Shown: positions 22,620 to 33,851, numbered from the stretch's first letter. The stretch is DNA of 64,000 nt from Ailurus styani (GCA_002007465.1 LNAC01000039.1:3433159-3497158); one strand, 5' to 3'. Numbers and translations: made by a program. The notes: generated by a model from the letters alone, not told the origin.

Positions 22620-23724
22620 ACCTACCATGTAGTTTTAAAAGGGACCTCACAGCGGTGGGATTAGCATAGCCCTGGGAGGCAGAGCTACAGGACAGACAAG
22701 TCAGGGATTTACTCTGCACCTGTCCCCCAGAGTTCCTCGGAGGTGCTGTTGAATAGCCCGGGGTTACTGAGGGGGAAGCAGAGGGGAGGGATCACTTGTG
22801 GTCAGAGGCTGTCCCAGGACCCAGCTCCACACTGGACAGAAGCAAGTAGCAATCTAGTGGCTCCACACCTGGGACCTTCCTTCAGATCGACCACGCCTCC
22901 TCTGGCTTGAGAACTGCAAAACTGAGAGGCAGAAACAGCCTGAAGTCAGCCTGTCTCTATTACAGGCGGTGCTTTGAAAAATAGAATTCGCCTTTCTACC
23001 TAGAGGTTCGTCCTCTTCCCCTGGATACCTTAGAGGGAAGTGGTAAAGAAAAAATAAATCAGCAGCCTGATCCTCCAAGACCAGCCAGTGGTCAGACTTT
23101 GCGGGGGGGGGGGCGGGGGGAGGGTGCAGAAGGTGGTAAGTCTGTTTTGTACCTCCCTGCCCCCCAGGGAGAGGTCCGGAAGTAGAAGTCCAAAGACTTC
23201 TTTCTCAGAGGGACATGGTGGTAACTAGGGGCCGGTAATGGAACTGGGGCATAGTCATAAGTCAGAGGTCACCAGGAAGTTTGGCAGAGCCCAGAGCTAT
23301 ACCCAGCTAAGGAAAATTCGACCTGGCTAAAGAGCGCCTCTAAAACACACTATCAAAAATTAACAGAAAGCAGGTTGCCTTACATTAGTACCAATTCAGC
23401 AGAAATAAGGATCTCCCAGAGCAGCCAATTTTCTGTGGTTGAAAGCCAAAGGAGTCTGGTAATTTTATTATAATACTTTCTCTACTCCTTTGCCATCAGG
23501 AACACTTGGCATCCTTTATCCAGGCTATGATAACATTAGGTACCTGCAAAAGGTTTCAGTAAAAAAAAAAAATGTAATTTTGTACAGCTCTGATGATCTA
23601 CTTACCGGTTCAGTAAAATGTCAGAGCTTGCTACCAATGGCACCCTCCATTGGAGGATGGAGTTTAAATATCGACTCTCTCTGTGCTCAGTGATTATCAC
23701 AGGTATGGGAAGATTCCAAATATC
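22620..23724. other. Intergenic, no recognised gene
   Basis: A G-rich run lies at about 23101-23125 (GCGGGGGGGGGGGCGGGG). Nothing else identified. Confidence 0.5.
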
Positions 23725-23830
23725 CTTCAACATTTATGGAATGTCTGCTCTGTGCTGGAAAGACAAATTAGACACAATCCCTAGCCTCACCGAGCCAGTA
23801 GGAAAATAGCAAAGATGGCTCTTGCTAAAA
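23725..23830 (-). repeat. L2 LINE 3'-end relic
   Basis: TTTATGGAATGTCTGCTCTG, TGCTGGAAAGACAAATTAGA and AATCCCTAGCCTCACCGAGC follow the inverted L2 end. Confidence 0.5.
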
Positions 23831-24242
23831 AAGAACTAAATCTAATGGTTAGAAATAGGTAAGCCATGAAGAAATAACAAATGTCCACAAACATGTAAAG
23901 AAGGGAAAACAAAACAGCTCTGTGGCATTTTATCTGAGTATCAGTGATACGGGCCAGAGGTTTTGTTTGTTAAAGGGTGCAAACAGAAGGTGTTAGATAA
24001 GTGCTTTTTGAAGAAATTAATTAACACAGTCACAGATGCTAGCACCACCAAGTGCCTCTGAGATTCTCTAGGCAAGCCTTTTCATTTTAGGGAAGAGGAC
24101 ATTGAGACATGGGAAGGTCAAATGGCCTGGGTGAGACCAGGATGGAGCAGGGAACAGCAGCTGTGTCTCCTGGCCTTGTGCTTTTTCCACCATGTTGCTC
24201 CTGGTCTGGGCATTCAACATACGATTTTTTTGTTCTGTTTGC

Positions 24243-24625
24243 TTATTTTATCTTATCTTGTTTTATTTTACTTTAACCATTTTACTAAGGTATGAGGATT
24301 GATGTACAAAAAGCCGTACATATTTAAAGTATATAAGTTGATGAGTTGAGAGATAAGTATATGTCCCTGAGACCATCAAGGCCATAAATTTATTCATCAT
24401 CACCTCTAAAAGTTTATTGCTGCCCTGTTTCTCTCTTTCTTTCTTTTTATTCATTTTTTTTTCTTTTGTGGTAAGAGTACTTCCCATAAGAGCTACCCTT
24501 TGAGCAAAATTTTAAGTATATGATACAGAATTTTTCACTCTAGTTCCCATGGTTATACGGATCTCCAGAATTTATTCATCTTGCGTAACCAAAATTTTAT
24601 CCCCTTTGACTGACACCTCCCCCAC
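24243..24625 (-). mobile_element. L1 3' UTR fragment, minus strand
   Basis: ACTAAGGTATGAGGATTGAT, AAAAAGCCGTACATATTTAA, TGATGAGTTGAGAGATAAGT, GTGGTAAGAGTACTTCCCAT and TTATTCATCTTGCGTAACC are in the order of an inverted L1ME-type 3' UTR. Confidence 0.8.
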
Positions 24626-25064
24626 AATATAGGATTTTTTTAAAGGGATTAAAACATAGTCTTTATCTTCAAGTAGCTCAGAGTCTGAGAGGGAAAATGC
24701 CACTGCAAAAGGACTAAGGCTGAGCTGAAGGAGAAGGAAGTGGGTTTCTGAGCACTAAACAAAACAGAACAAACTAGTTAAAAGAGTGTTTAAGAGGAAT
24801 CCTTTATAACAAGAGGAATGTGGTTCAGCTGGGTCAGTGCCCCGGGAGATCCTGTATGTTCCCTTCAGGTGGTGGACTCTGTGAGCTGAAGCAGGTATGT
24901 CTGAGGTCAGGGCCAGGGCCTGGCACCCAGCGAGGACCTGAGGTGGGTGGGCTCTAGGAAACACACTACCAACTCAGACATCTGTCTTCCAGATTCTGAT
25001 GAGGGGAAACAGAGGTCAGGGATGGAAACAGAAAGGAACATGGAGAGAGCGTGGTTTTTGTAAG

Positions 25065-25265
25065 TCAGCCAGACCTGTGTTCTCGTCCCAGCTCTGTCAT
25101 GGCCTCTGCTGGGAAACTTCCAGCTTGTGGCTTCCATTTTCCTCATTTATGAAATGGGGAGAACATCATCTCCTTTCTAGGGCTGTTGAGACTTAATGAT
25201 GACTAAATACACAGAGAAGCTCCAAGGACAGGCACTGCTGCTTAGCAGGTGCTCAGTAAATCTCA
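25065..25265 (+). repeat. MIR SINE relic
   Basis: GCCAGACCTGTGTTCTCGTC, TTTTCCTCATTTATGAAATG, GGGCTGTTGAGACTTAATG and AGCAGGTGCTCAGTAAATCT track the whole MIR consensus in sense order. Confidence 0.8.
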
Positions 25266-25284
25266 ATTAAATCTAAATCATTGA

Positions 25285-26195
25285 AATCCATCATCACTAA
25301 GAGAAGAAAATAGAAAAATTAAGCAGTTCAGCAATTTCAAGTGCTGGTGAGGATGTGGACAAGGAGCACACTCATCAGTGCTGGTGAGAGGGTGAATGGT
25401 ACAACCACTTCAGAGAACCTTCTAGTATTCAGTGAGGTGGAAGATGCACATGCCTACGACCCAGAAACTCCTCTATTAAGTTATACACTAAACTCATGCC
25501 CACATGCCTAGATATGTCAGAACAATGTTCTCACTTGTGCTAGACTGAAAACAACCCAGGTACCCATCAACATTAGAATAGATAAACTATTTATAGAGTA
25601 TAGCTCGATGGAGAGCTATTCACACAGTCGACGCTATGGCAATGAAAACGAAGGTCAGCAGCACACAGCAACGTAGGTGAACCTCACAAACATAATATCA
25701 AGAGAGAGTAGCAAGAGCCAAAAGAACACATCACACATGGGGCACCTGGCTCACTCAGTGGGTAGAGGGAACGACAACACTTGATCTCAGGGCTGTGAGT
25801 TTGAGCCCCACAGTTGGGCGTGGAGCCACTTAAAAGAAAAAAAGAAAAGAAAAGATCACATAGGAGGTGGGATCCTATTCCTATGAAGATCAAAAACGGG
25901 CAAAACTAAAGGATTATGCTTAGGGACGCAAACATAAGCAGAAAGCTATAAAGAAAAGCAAAGAAACTACCACAAAAATTAGAAGTGATTACTTCTAGGG
26001 AGAGAGAGGAGGGCTTTGATGGGCAAGGGTACGCCAGGGATTTGTAGGAAACTGGTAATGTTCTATTTTTTGACCTGCGTGTTAGTTATATGATGTTCTC
26101 TTGACAAGCATTCGTGAAACTGTACTGTCACATGAAATACACTCTTCTTTTATTTTCTGTAGGCATGTTATATTTCTCAATAAAAAAGTGGGGGA
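25285..26195 (+). mobile_element. Old L1 3' portion, + strand, split by a SINE
   Basis: GCTGGTGAGGATGTGGACAA, ACGACCCAGAAACTCCTC, AACCCAGGTACCCATCAACA and the end TTATATTTCTCAATAAAAAA follow the old L1 ORF2/3' UTR order. It is interrupted by a CAN SINE at about 25739-25855. Confidence 0.75.
25739..25855 (+). mobile_element. Short CAN SINE, + strand, nested in L1
   Basis: GGGGCACCTGGCTCACTCAG, then TTGATCTCAGGGCTGTGAGT and TTGAGCCCCACAGTTGGGCG, with a direct jump to the A-rich tail: the CT-rich middle is missing. Probable flank repeat ATCACACAT / ATCACATAG. Confidence 0.82.
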
Positions 26196-28240
26196 AAAAA
26201 GAAAGTATATGTTGAAAAAGGAGATAGGTATATTATCCTTATAGATACAGGACAAGTACAAAATATAGATGTCTTTAAAATATTTTAAGTGTCTTTGTTC
26301 CATACTAGATAAATTGAAAGATTCAAGGTTAATAAACTTTTTTTTTTAATATCTGAGAGAATGAAAGCATTAGGTGGGACCACATGAAAGACTTCCAGAA
26401 GGGATTTTCCAAGCATTCTCATCTTCTGAGTATTTCTTGAATCCAGAAGTTGAGCAACAATGACATAAAAATTCTGACTGACCTGATTTCAGCATTAATA
26501 GACTACAACTATGGAAAAGGGAAGAGGGACTAACTTAAAACATACCCAGATAAAGTAGTTCTTATACTTTTGAGAAAGGAATGCAATTATAATTGCTTAC
26601 TTCGGGATCAATTGGTTTAAAAAGAACAACTTCTTGATAATATTTGTTTTTAGGGGAAGGGAAAAAAAGGCCAAAATGACCATTTTCAGACTGAGCCTCA
26701 TGGAGTTCTTCTACCTGTGGTTAATCAAGATGGGCTCTGATTCTCGGTTCAGCAGGTGAGGAAATGATTCACCACTTCACGCAGAGTTGTCAGATCTTGG
26801 GGGACAGCTGAGAAGGGTTTCTGAGGCCACTGATCTTCCCTTGGCTATTGGACTCTCCTTTCTCCTGCTTGTGCTCTGGAGAAAGGCCGGAGGTGCAGAC
26901 CATAGTCTCTCCCTTTTCTAGGCTCCCTGGGGGTCACAGCCCTTCCATTTGGTTGTCATGACAACCGAAGCACTCTGAAACAACATGGTTTCATAGCACA
27001 ACAAATGAAAAAGAAGGAGGAAGTGAACTGGCTCAACCCTCTTCTTCTTATTGGTGGGCAAAATTCCTACAAACTCCAAAGGGAATTTCACTCTCCACAG
27101 TGAATAGGAAAGTCTGGCCCAAAGTGATGGAGTTTGGTTAGTTCCCTACACCGGACAGGTACCCTAGGGATTGTGGGTTTTATGGAATTATTCACTTGCC
27201 TTATTTGTTTCCAAAATACGGATTTTATAAAAGTCATTTTAAGAGTAAAAAAGAAAAAAAAGAAAGAAAGAAAGAAAAAAGAAAAGCCCTCACATTATAC
27301 ATTTCAGAACTGGAGTTGCAAAAGGGCTCTCAGTGCTGTGTAAACGTGTGAGGTTCAGATGTCATGCTTTCCTAAAGAGACTCATGTTTGGAGGCCTGGA
27401 CACTTCTTCCTCACATATGTCTCCTTAGCGATTCTGTCACCCATTTTGTTGGCATCAGCTGTCTCTCCAGAAATGAGGACGAGTAGCCCCGAAGAGGGCA
27501 CGGACCTGTGATATTAGAGGAGGGCTATCCAGAGGGGCAAAGGAGTGAAGGTGAGACCTTTCCAACATGTGGAGAAGAGTGGATGGAACCACCAACTGGA
27601 ATTTCCTCTCTGGTGAGAAGCCAGGCACTGGACACTGGGAATGTTCTCAGAGTGGGCAGAGAGACTCAGAGTGGACTCAGAAAGCCCGTCCCATTAACAG
27701 CACTACGACACCTGCTCAGACAAGCCACCAAGAAGGGGTCTACCAGGACCTGAACTGAGAGAAAAGTTCCCCCAACAAAGGATAAATTTTCTTCTAAGGT
27801 ATTTGAACTGTCACTAATGAATAACATTCAAACTCAAAGACACCATCCTTATCAAGCAACTGTGGGATCTTCCTCGGTACTTTTCTATGCAGGGGTTTGC
27901 TATAACATATGTGCAGGCCTCATACCTTGATAGTTTGAGAATTTTAAGTTGTCTACATCAGACTTGCAAAGTCTGTCAAACTCTTACATGTTTTCTCTGT
28001 CATCTTCCTGTTCGGCAAGTTTATTCCATTTCCAGGTGGGGATGTAGGTGAGGCAATAATCAGATCTAATGTCTCTTGAACGCTAAAACACACTCTGTGG
28101 GGGTTTTAGTATTAGACTGCTTTTAGAAAACTTGACACACTAGTGGACATGTCAAATTGCACCAGGTAGATGTAATAGTCTGAAGAGTAATGAATGGTTC
28201 CACACAGCCTTGATTTCTTTAAAGTACCACATCAATATTT
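26196..28240. other. Intergenic, no recognised gene
   Basis: A (GAAA)-rich patch lies at about 27247-27285. Short frames at 27508-27758 overlap each other and show no domain. No repeat family recognised with confidence. Confidence 0.5.
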
Positions 28241-28244
28241 TATT

Positions 28245-28273
28245 TTTTATTTCTTTTAAGATTTTATTCATTT

Positions 28274-28324
<51 letters not shown>

Positions 28325-28472
28325 CACTAGCAGGGGAGCGGCAGGCAGTGGGAGAGGGAGACACAGACTCCCCACTGAGCAAGGAGCCTGATGTGGGGCT
28401 TGATCCCAGGACCCTGGGATCATGACCTGAGCGGAAGACAGACGTTTAACTGACTGAGCCACCCAGCAGTCC
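28245..28472 (-). mobile_element. CAN SINE with (AG)n expansion, minus strand
   Basis: Reversed SINE from AAGATTTTATTCATTTGAGA to GACTGAGCCACCCAGCAGTC. The internal (GA) run is expanded to about 50 bp (28274-28324). Flank pair ATCAATATTTTA / ATTAATATTTTA. Confidence 0.93.
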
Positions 28473-28789
28473 CTGCATTAATATTTTAGAGTAATTTGTA
28501 TTTAAGATTCCAATTACTAGGTATTTAAAATAGATTTTCTAACAAGAGGACACAGACCCAGGCTTACTTCACTAGTTTTCCCAAGACGAGAAATAGAGTG
28601 GATGGACCACTTACAAAGACCAATCCATCTGCAGCTGGATTAATGCAGGATTGCATTAATTCTGCTTTAATGCCTTCCTTTCCTGTAGAAGTGATTTGTT
28701 GGATCTTACAATAGAACTTTAAAAACTGTGGTCACAAACTCAATTCTTACTGCTGGCTTTCAAAAGAAGAGTTGAGTACTTCCTTCCTT

Positions 28790-28895
28790 CGACTGACAAG
28801 CACAACCTATAAGGTAGTCAGCCTGGTCCCTATGTCTTCAAGGACCTAAAATCTGGTTGGGAAGAAAAAATTAAAAATAAATAAGAAGTATTTTC
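28790..28895 (-). repeat. L2-like 3'-end relic
   Basis: GGTCCCTATGTCTTCAAGGA followed by CCTAAAATCTGGTTGGGAAG resembles the inverted L2 terminus. Weak. Confidence 0.4.
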
Positions 28896-29565
28896 ATTTC
28901 AAATCTATTTAGCTTTATTTTTTTTACTCTCATTCTCTTTTATTTCTTGAAATACATTAAATACACTTATTTTCTGTGTCTGCTTCTTCCAATACCCCAA
29001 ATCTTTGTGTATCTGGTCTTATTGTTTCTATCTGCTTTTACTTATGGTGGCTTGCTTCCTTATTTGTTTTGTTTTCTGATTGTAAACTTCTGTTCTTGAA
29101 GCTTTATCTGTAGCCATTCTTTGGGGCCTAAATTCAGGATAATTTCCTCTGGAGAGCATTTGTGTTTATTTTGCCTGTTGTTTGGAGCACCCCAATCTTG
29201 GACTCATTAAGTTTTAAAAATTCCATGGTACCTTGAATTTAGATCACAATCGTCCATGCAGACCATATTATAGTTATGAACTTGCAAGGAAGAGTCATCT
29301 CTCCTTCTTGTTTTTCTCCATCCAGTACCAGGATCAATACGGGCAAATATTTCAGAGGGTCCTTTTCTGCACAACAAGTCAATTACACATTCATCTTGAC
29401 TTTGGTTCTTTGGTATCCCAGTTTTATGAAAGAGGTTCTTTTTTTTTAATGTGTTTTATTTTTTCATTTTTTGTGTGTGTTTTATTTTAGATGAAATTAT
29501 TTTCTCCTGACTTTATTGAGGTATAATCGACATGTAACATTGTGTAAATTTAAGGTGTACAATGG

Positions 29566-29675
29566 GTACTTGCTTTGGCAGCACATATAGTAAAATTGGA
29601 ATGCTACAGAGAAGATTATTAGCATGGCTCCTTTGCAAAGGTAACATGCAAATGTGTGAAGCATTCCATTTTTTT
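29566..29675 (+). pseudogene. U6 snRNA pseudogene
   Basis: The sequence aligns along its whole length with U6 snRNA: a GTGCTCGCTTCGGCAGC-like 5' end (here GTACTTGCTTTGGCAGC), CACATATA(C to G)TAAAATTGG, CAGAGAAGATTAGCATGGC with an extra ATT, and a 3' end of AAGCATTCCATTTTTTT. The ATT insertion and about a dozen substitutions, plus its location inside an L1 3' UTR, indicate an L1-mobilised retropseudogene, not a functional gene. Flanks AAGGTGTACAATG and AAGGGTATATAGCG look like a diverged duplication of the target. Confidence 0.95.
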
Positions 29676-29940
29676 AAGGGTATATAGCGTGATTACTTGA
29701 TATGTGCTTACAGTGTGCCATGATTATCACCATTTGGTTAGTTAACACATTCATCACCTCACAGTTACCCTTTTGTGTGCCTGTGGTGAGAACACTTAAG
29801 ATTTACTCTTAGCCACTTTCCAGTATAAAAAATACAGTGTGTTGTTAACTATAACCACCACGATCTACATTAGATGCCCAGAACTTATTTATCTTATAAC
29901 TGAAAGTTTGTATCCTTTAACCAACAAACAGTTCTCCATT

Positions 29941-29983
29941 TCTTTTTTTTAAATTGTGAATTCTCTTTAAGCAACTTTCTTTT

Positions 29984-30032
<49 letters not shown>

Positions 30033-30240
30033 TTTCTTTTCTTTCTTTTATAAGATTTTATTTATTTATTTGACAGAGAGAGAGACAGTGAGAGAGGGAT
30101 CACAAGCAGGGGGAGTGGGAGAGGGAGAAGCATGGAGAACCATGGAGCAGGGAGCCCAATGTGGGGCTCGATCTCAGGACCCTGGGATCATGACCTGAAT
30201 GGAAGGCAGACACTTAACAACTGAGTCACCCAAGTGCCCC
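29941..30240 (-). mobile_element. CAN SINE with (CTTT)n tail, minus strand, nested in L1
   Basis: The reversed A-tail has become (CTTT)n at about 29977-30049. The body runs from AAGATTTTATTTATTTATTT to CAACTGAGTCACCCAAGTGC. The L1 text resumes with CATCACCATTTCCCTCACAA. Confidence 0.92.
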
Positions 30241-30654
30241 ATCACCATTTCCCTCACAAAAAGCCCCTGGCAACCACCAATCTATTCTCTGTTTCTATGA
30301 ATTTGGCTTTTTTAGATTCTACATATATGTGAGATAATACAGTCTTTCTCTGTCTGACTTATGTCACTTAGCGTAGTGCCTGTGAGTTTCATTCATGTTG
30401 TCACAAATGACAGGATTTCCTTCTTTTCATGGCTGAGTAATATCTCATTGCATATACACACATCTTCTTTATTCCTTTATCTTTCAGTGAAGTGAACACT
30501 TAGGTTGTTTATATGACTTGGGAAACATGCCTTAGGTATTGTGAATTATGCTACAGTGAATATTGGAGGTCCAGGTATCTTTTTGAGACAGTGATTTCAT
30601 TTCCTTTGGATCTCTAGAAGTGAGGTTGTTGGATCATATGGTTGTTCTATTTTT

Positions 30655-30688
30655 ACACTTGATCTTAGCCAAAAGGCTGAGAAGCGAT
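30655..30688 (-). pseudogene. U2 snRNA 5'-end fragment, minus strand
   Basis: The reverse complement reads ATCGCTTCTCAGCC, TTTTGGCTAAGATC, AAGTGT in sequence. That is nucleotides 1-34 of U2 snRNA with one G-to-A change at position 11. It is bracketed by a perfect 17-bp direct repeat ATGGTTGTTCTATTTTT (30638-30654 and 30687-30703; the AT of the second copy overlaps the U2 start). The host is L1, where consensus has a single copy of that text. So it is a retro-inserted, 3'-truncated U2 copy without an A-tail. Confidence 0.93.
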
Positions 30689-31082
30689 GGTTGTTCTATT
30701 TTTAATGTTTTGAGGAACCTCCTTACTGTGTTCCATAGTGACTGTGCCAATTTAAATTGGATAGGTTCTTATTTTGCTTTTGATCTTGGGTAGGCTTGAG
30801 GGTTTATCTTCTGTGTCTCCATCACTGCACACCTGTTGAAGTGCAAGGACACTGGAAATGTGGAAGTCCAAGGACACTGCAGTTTGACAGATTTTCTAGG
30901 AGTTTGCTTATTTATCAGGGGTCCTACCTTAACTTTGTTTTATCCTCACTTTCTTGCCAGCTTGATGATTCATTTTTTAAAAAATAGTAAAATCTCATAT
31001 CCAACTTTGGTTTTCATTAAAAGGATTGTTCTGGGTATCTACTCCACATATTAAATTGAAGTTCTTTAAAAGTGAGGTTAAT

Positions 31083-31285
31083 GGGTGTCTGGGTAGTTCA
31101 GTCAGTTAGGCATCTGACTCTTGATTTAGGCTCAGGTCATGATCTCAGGGTTCAGCCCTGTGTCAGGCTCCTCGCTCAGCGGGAGTCTGCTGGAGATTCT
31201 CTCCCTCTCTCTCTGCTCCTCCCTTTGCTTCAGTGCTCGCTCTCTCTTTCTCTCTAAAATACATAAATATCAAAAAAAGAGAAAA
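31083..31285 (+). mobile_element. CAN SINE, + strand
   Basis: GGGTGTCTGGGTAGTTCAGT, then GACTCTTGATTTAGGCTCAG, CT-rich text and AAAATACATAAATATCAAAA. Diverged copy. Confidence 0.9.
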
Positions 31286-31289
31286 GGTT

Positions 31290-32270
31290 AGACACTGTAT
31301 AATCAATTGCTTAGCAGGATTGAAGTAGTTTCTCAAATGCTTCTGTTCCCTTCACTTTCTATTCAGAACACATCTTTGTCTTCGGAACACCAGACAGTGG
31401 CTGAGTGGAGGCGGGCAAGGGCCAGCAAACTGACCCTCAGGAAAAAGAAAACAAAACCAAACCCACAAAAGACTTGATTGTTAGCATTTGCCAGTTTCTG
31501 TGGGGTAACAACTCCCACAGCAGTCCATTTCAAGTAACCAATTTGATTCACTGAACAAAGAGTTGGGAAGGGACGAGCACAATTGTTTCTCATGAGCTGC
31601 GGTGAGCCACCCTGCCGTGCCTTGTAGAAGTAGAAGATGCAAGTTAGGGTGGCTAAGTCCAATGTCTAGTGGTCCATCAGGGGACATAAATGAGAGGGCC
31701 TGATGTTCACGAGGTGAACTGAAGAGCACATAGCATTTAATTATTCCCAGATCTTATTTTTCAAGAAGAGTGAGAAATCTGACTTTCAGGTGAAATGGTC
31801 TCCTTTTCAAATGTTGCCAATTGATTCAAAAACTTTAGAAACACGTAACAGATCTAAGAAGGCAACTTGATGGGTGCAGATTTATCTAAACGCCAGCTTT
31901 GGGTTGGCTGAGTTAGTGCTTGGGGTTATGTTCGTTTGTCTGGTTCCAGCTTTGTTTCTCTAGGCTAAATGGCCCACACAGGGAAATCCTGCTGGAAAAG
32001 CACTGTGGGGTTGGGGAAGTAGCATATGCGATGGATTCACACAGCCTTTGTTCAAATTCTGGGCCTGCCGCTCATTGTATGACACAGGGCAAAATTATGT
32101 GAAATGAGAGGGATGGTCCCTGATGGGGTAGGTTGTTCTAGAGACAAACTGAGATGTTATGGGTATGGGAACTGCCCCCTTCTTGCATACTTAATGACTG
32201 TGTCATCATTCTTGAGCAGAAGCCAATCATAGTGGATGGCAAACACTGGAGTGTATGAAGAGAGACCTCT
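31290..32270. other. Intergenic, no recognised feature
   Basis: Short frames only; no gene, RNA or repeat family recognised. Confidence 0.5.
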
Positions 32271-32274
32271 AATT

Positions 32275-32395
32275 CAGTGTTCTCAATTTTCACTGCCTTA
32301 GATTCACTTGGCAAACATTAAAAAAAAAAATTAACACTCGTAAAGATTCTGATTCAGTTGGTCCAAGACAGAGCCTGGGCATCACTATATTAAAC
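32275..32395 (+). repeat. hAT-type short DNA-transposon relic
   Basis: CAGTGTTCTCAATTTTCACT, then AGATTCTGATTCAGTTGGTC and GAGCCTGGGCATCACTATAT, resemble the MER20/MER5-like layout. The 3' inverted end is not clear. Confidence 0.45.
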
Positions 32396-32429
32396 GTCAA
32401 TCCCTCCCAGTGTTCTAAGCCTAAATGCT

Positions 32430-32625
32430 TTAGATTTATCTCATTTAACTTAATCTTTCCAACAATTCCAAAAAGTATTTATTCTCATTTCATGAATGAG
32501 GAACTGAGGCCAAGGGTTAAATAACAGCCCAAGGTCACATAGCTGGTAAGTGAGGGGATCAGACTTGACTTCAGAGCCTGAATTCTTAAACCCCATGCCA
32601 TTTAGCATTACTGTATCTGCCTCTG
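32430..32625 (-). repeat. MIR SINE relic, minus strand
   Basis: Inverted MIR order: TTTCATGAATGAGGAACTGA, CCCAAGGTCACATAGCTGGT, ACTTCAGAGCCTGAATTCTT. Confidence 0.8.
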
Positions 32626-32637
32626 ATGGTCTTTGGG

Positions 32638-32715
32638 AGGGCTTAAGTACTGCAAATAAAGTGCTGAGTTCAGGGCCTGGAAGCAACAAACAAAGGTTAG
32701 CTATCATCATTACCT
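32638..32715 (+). repeat. MIR 3' half, + strand, head-on to the previous MIR
   Basis: AATAAAGTGCTGAGTTCAGG, GCCTGGAAGCAACAAACAAA and GGTTAGCTATCATCATTA match the MIR 3' half in sense orientation. Confidence 0.55.
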
Positions 32716-32984
32716 TATAATACCGAAACAGATAATCCTTTCCATTTTCTCTTCTCTGTGCAGTTCCCTTTCAGGTAAATCTTCAATCTTTTTTGGATCC
32801 CCCACTTCTTTCCTGCCGTAAACACACATATTGTCCTCCAAGTGAATCCTAGGACAGTTGCTGTAATGACTGGGAAGCTCTGCCAGAGTAGGTCATGCCT
32901 AAAGAAGGAAAAGAGGAGAGAGGACAGGAGCTCCAGAGATTTCTTGGAGAGGGTGGTGACGAAAACTACCTCGATGATGCCCTG

Positions 32985-33405
32985 CTAAATAACAAAAGTT
33001 CAATGGAGTAAATTTGAAGATCAAATTGGCTTCGTTAAACCATTCATGAATTGAGCAGCATCCCATCTAGCAATAGGAATGAGCTCCACCAAGCTGTAGA
33101 GAGGGAAAGATTTTTAAGGGTGGAAGGGGAGTGGACAAAGGAAATTATTGGAAAAGAATGCATTTGTTTCAGGCAAGGTTGTCTTCCTAAGGGGACTAGA
33201 CAGAGTCTATCAGGTTGGTTATCTCATTAGTACTGACCAGGTAATTCCATGCTGACTGGTTAAGGGTTATATTCCTGGGGGTGGGATGGGGTGGGTGTTG
33301 AAACTGCCATTAGGTAAGGTGTGAAGTCTTGGTTTGTCGATCTGGGACTTAGCATGAGTAACTCCATTTTGGGCCTGCTGTCTCCTTAACACCCTGAAAG
33401 ACAAA
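32985..33405 (-). mobile_element. Probable MER21-like solo LTR, minus strand
   Basis: Read on the minus strand it has LTR-like order: TAAAAATC (TATA-like), GGATGGGATGCTG-type text (here GCTAGATGGGATGCTGCTCA), TTCATGAATGGTTTAACGAA, GCCAATTTGATCTTCAAATT and a terminus near TTGAACTTTTGTTATTTA. This resembles MER21-type endogenous retroviral LTRs as I remember them. No coding retroviral sequence is attached. The family name is uncertain. Confidence 0.5.
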
Positions 33406-33660
33406 ACCAAGTTCAAGCTCTTTAGTATATAGTATTCAATATGTTCTTCCCCAGAGTAGTTTGCAGAAGAATGGGGAGGCAGAGGAAGGGACTAATGGGG
33501 GTGTCCAAGGGTGGGGAGCAGCTATAGACCTGAATATTGGGGATCCTTCTTTCCAGCTGGCTCACATATTTGTTTGGAGGCTTATACTGTATTTGTTTTC
33601 ACTCTTCATTGTTGATGTAGAAGCCAGTCATAGAAGGAAATAGAAGGAAATGAGCACTCT

Positions 33661-33851
33661 TTTTTTTTTAAAGATTTTATTTATTTATTTGACAGAGAGA
33701 CAGAGAGCACATGTAGACAGAGCAGAGGCAAAGGGAGAGAGAGAGAAGCAGGCTCTCCGCCAAGCAGGGAGCCCGATGCAGAACTCAGGACCCTGGGATC
33801 ATGACCTGAGCTGAAGGCAGATGCTTAACCAACTGAGCCACCCAGGAGCCC
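33661..33851 (-). mobile_element. CAN SINE, minus strand, with TSD
   Basis: Reversed SINE ending CAACTGAGCCACCCAGGAGC. 16-bp duplication with two mismatches, AGGAAATGAGCACTCT (33645-33660) and AGGAAATGAACACTTT (33852-33867). Confidence 0.96.

Larger units (their letters stand above)
29441..30762 (-). mobile_element. L1 3' end hosting three younger insertions, minus strand
   Basis: The inverted 3' terminus (TTTATTGAGGTATAATCGAC) is followed by the usual 3' UTR blocks (TAACTGAAAGTTTGTATCCT, AGATTCTACATATATGTGAG) and ORF2-tail text (GAGGAACCTCCTTACTGTG). The candidate target-site duplication AGGTTCTT occurs at 29433-29440 and 30763-30770. Inside it are a U6 pseudogene, a CAN SINE and a U2 fragment. 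It sits in another unidentified old sequence that seems to continue from about 28915 to about 31060. Confidence 0.88.

Noticed and set aside
29566..29675. Functional U6 snRNA gene
   Set aside because: Several substitutions and a 3-bp insertion in invariant positions, and it lies inside an L1 3' UTR.
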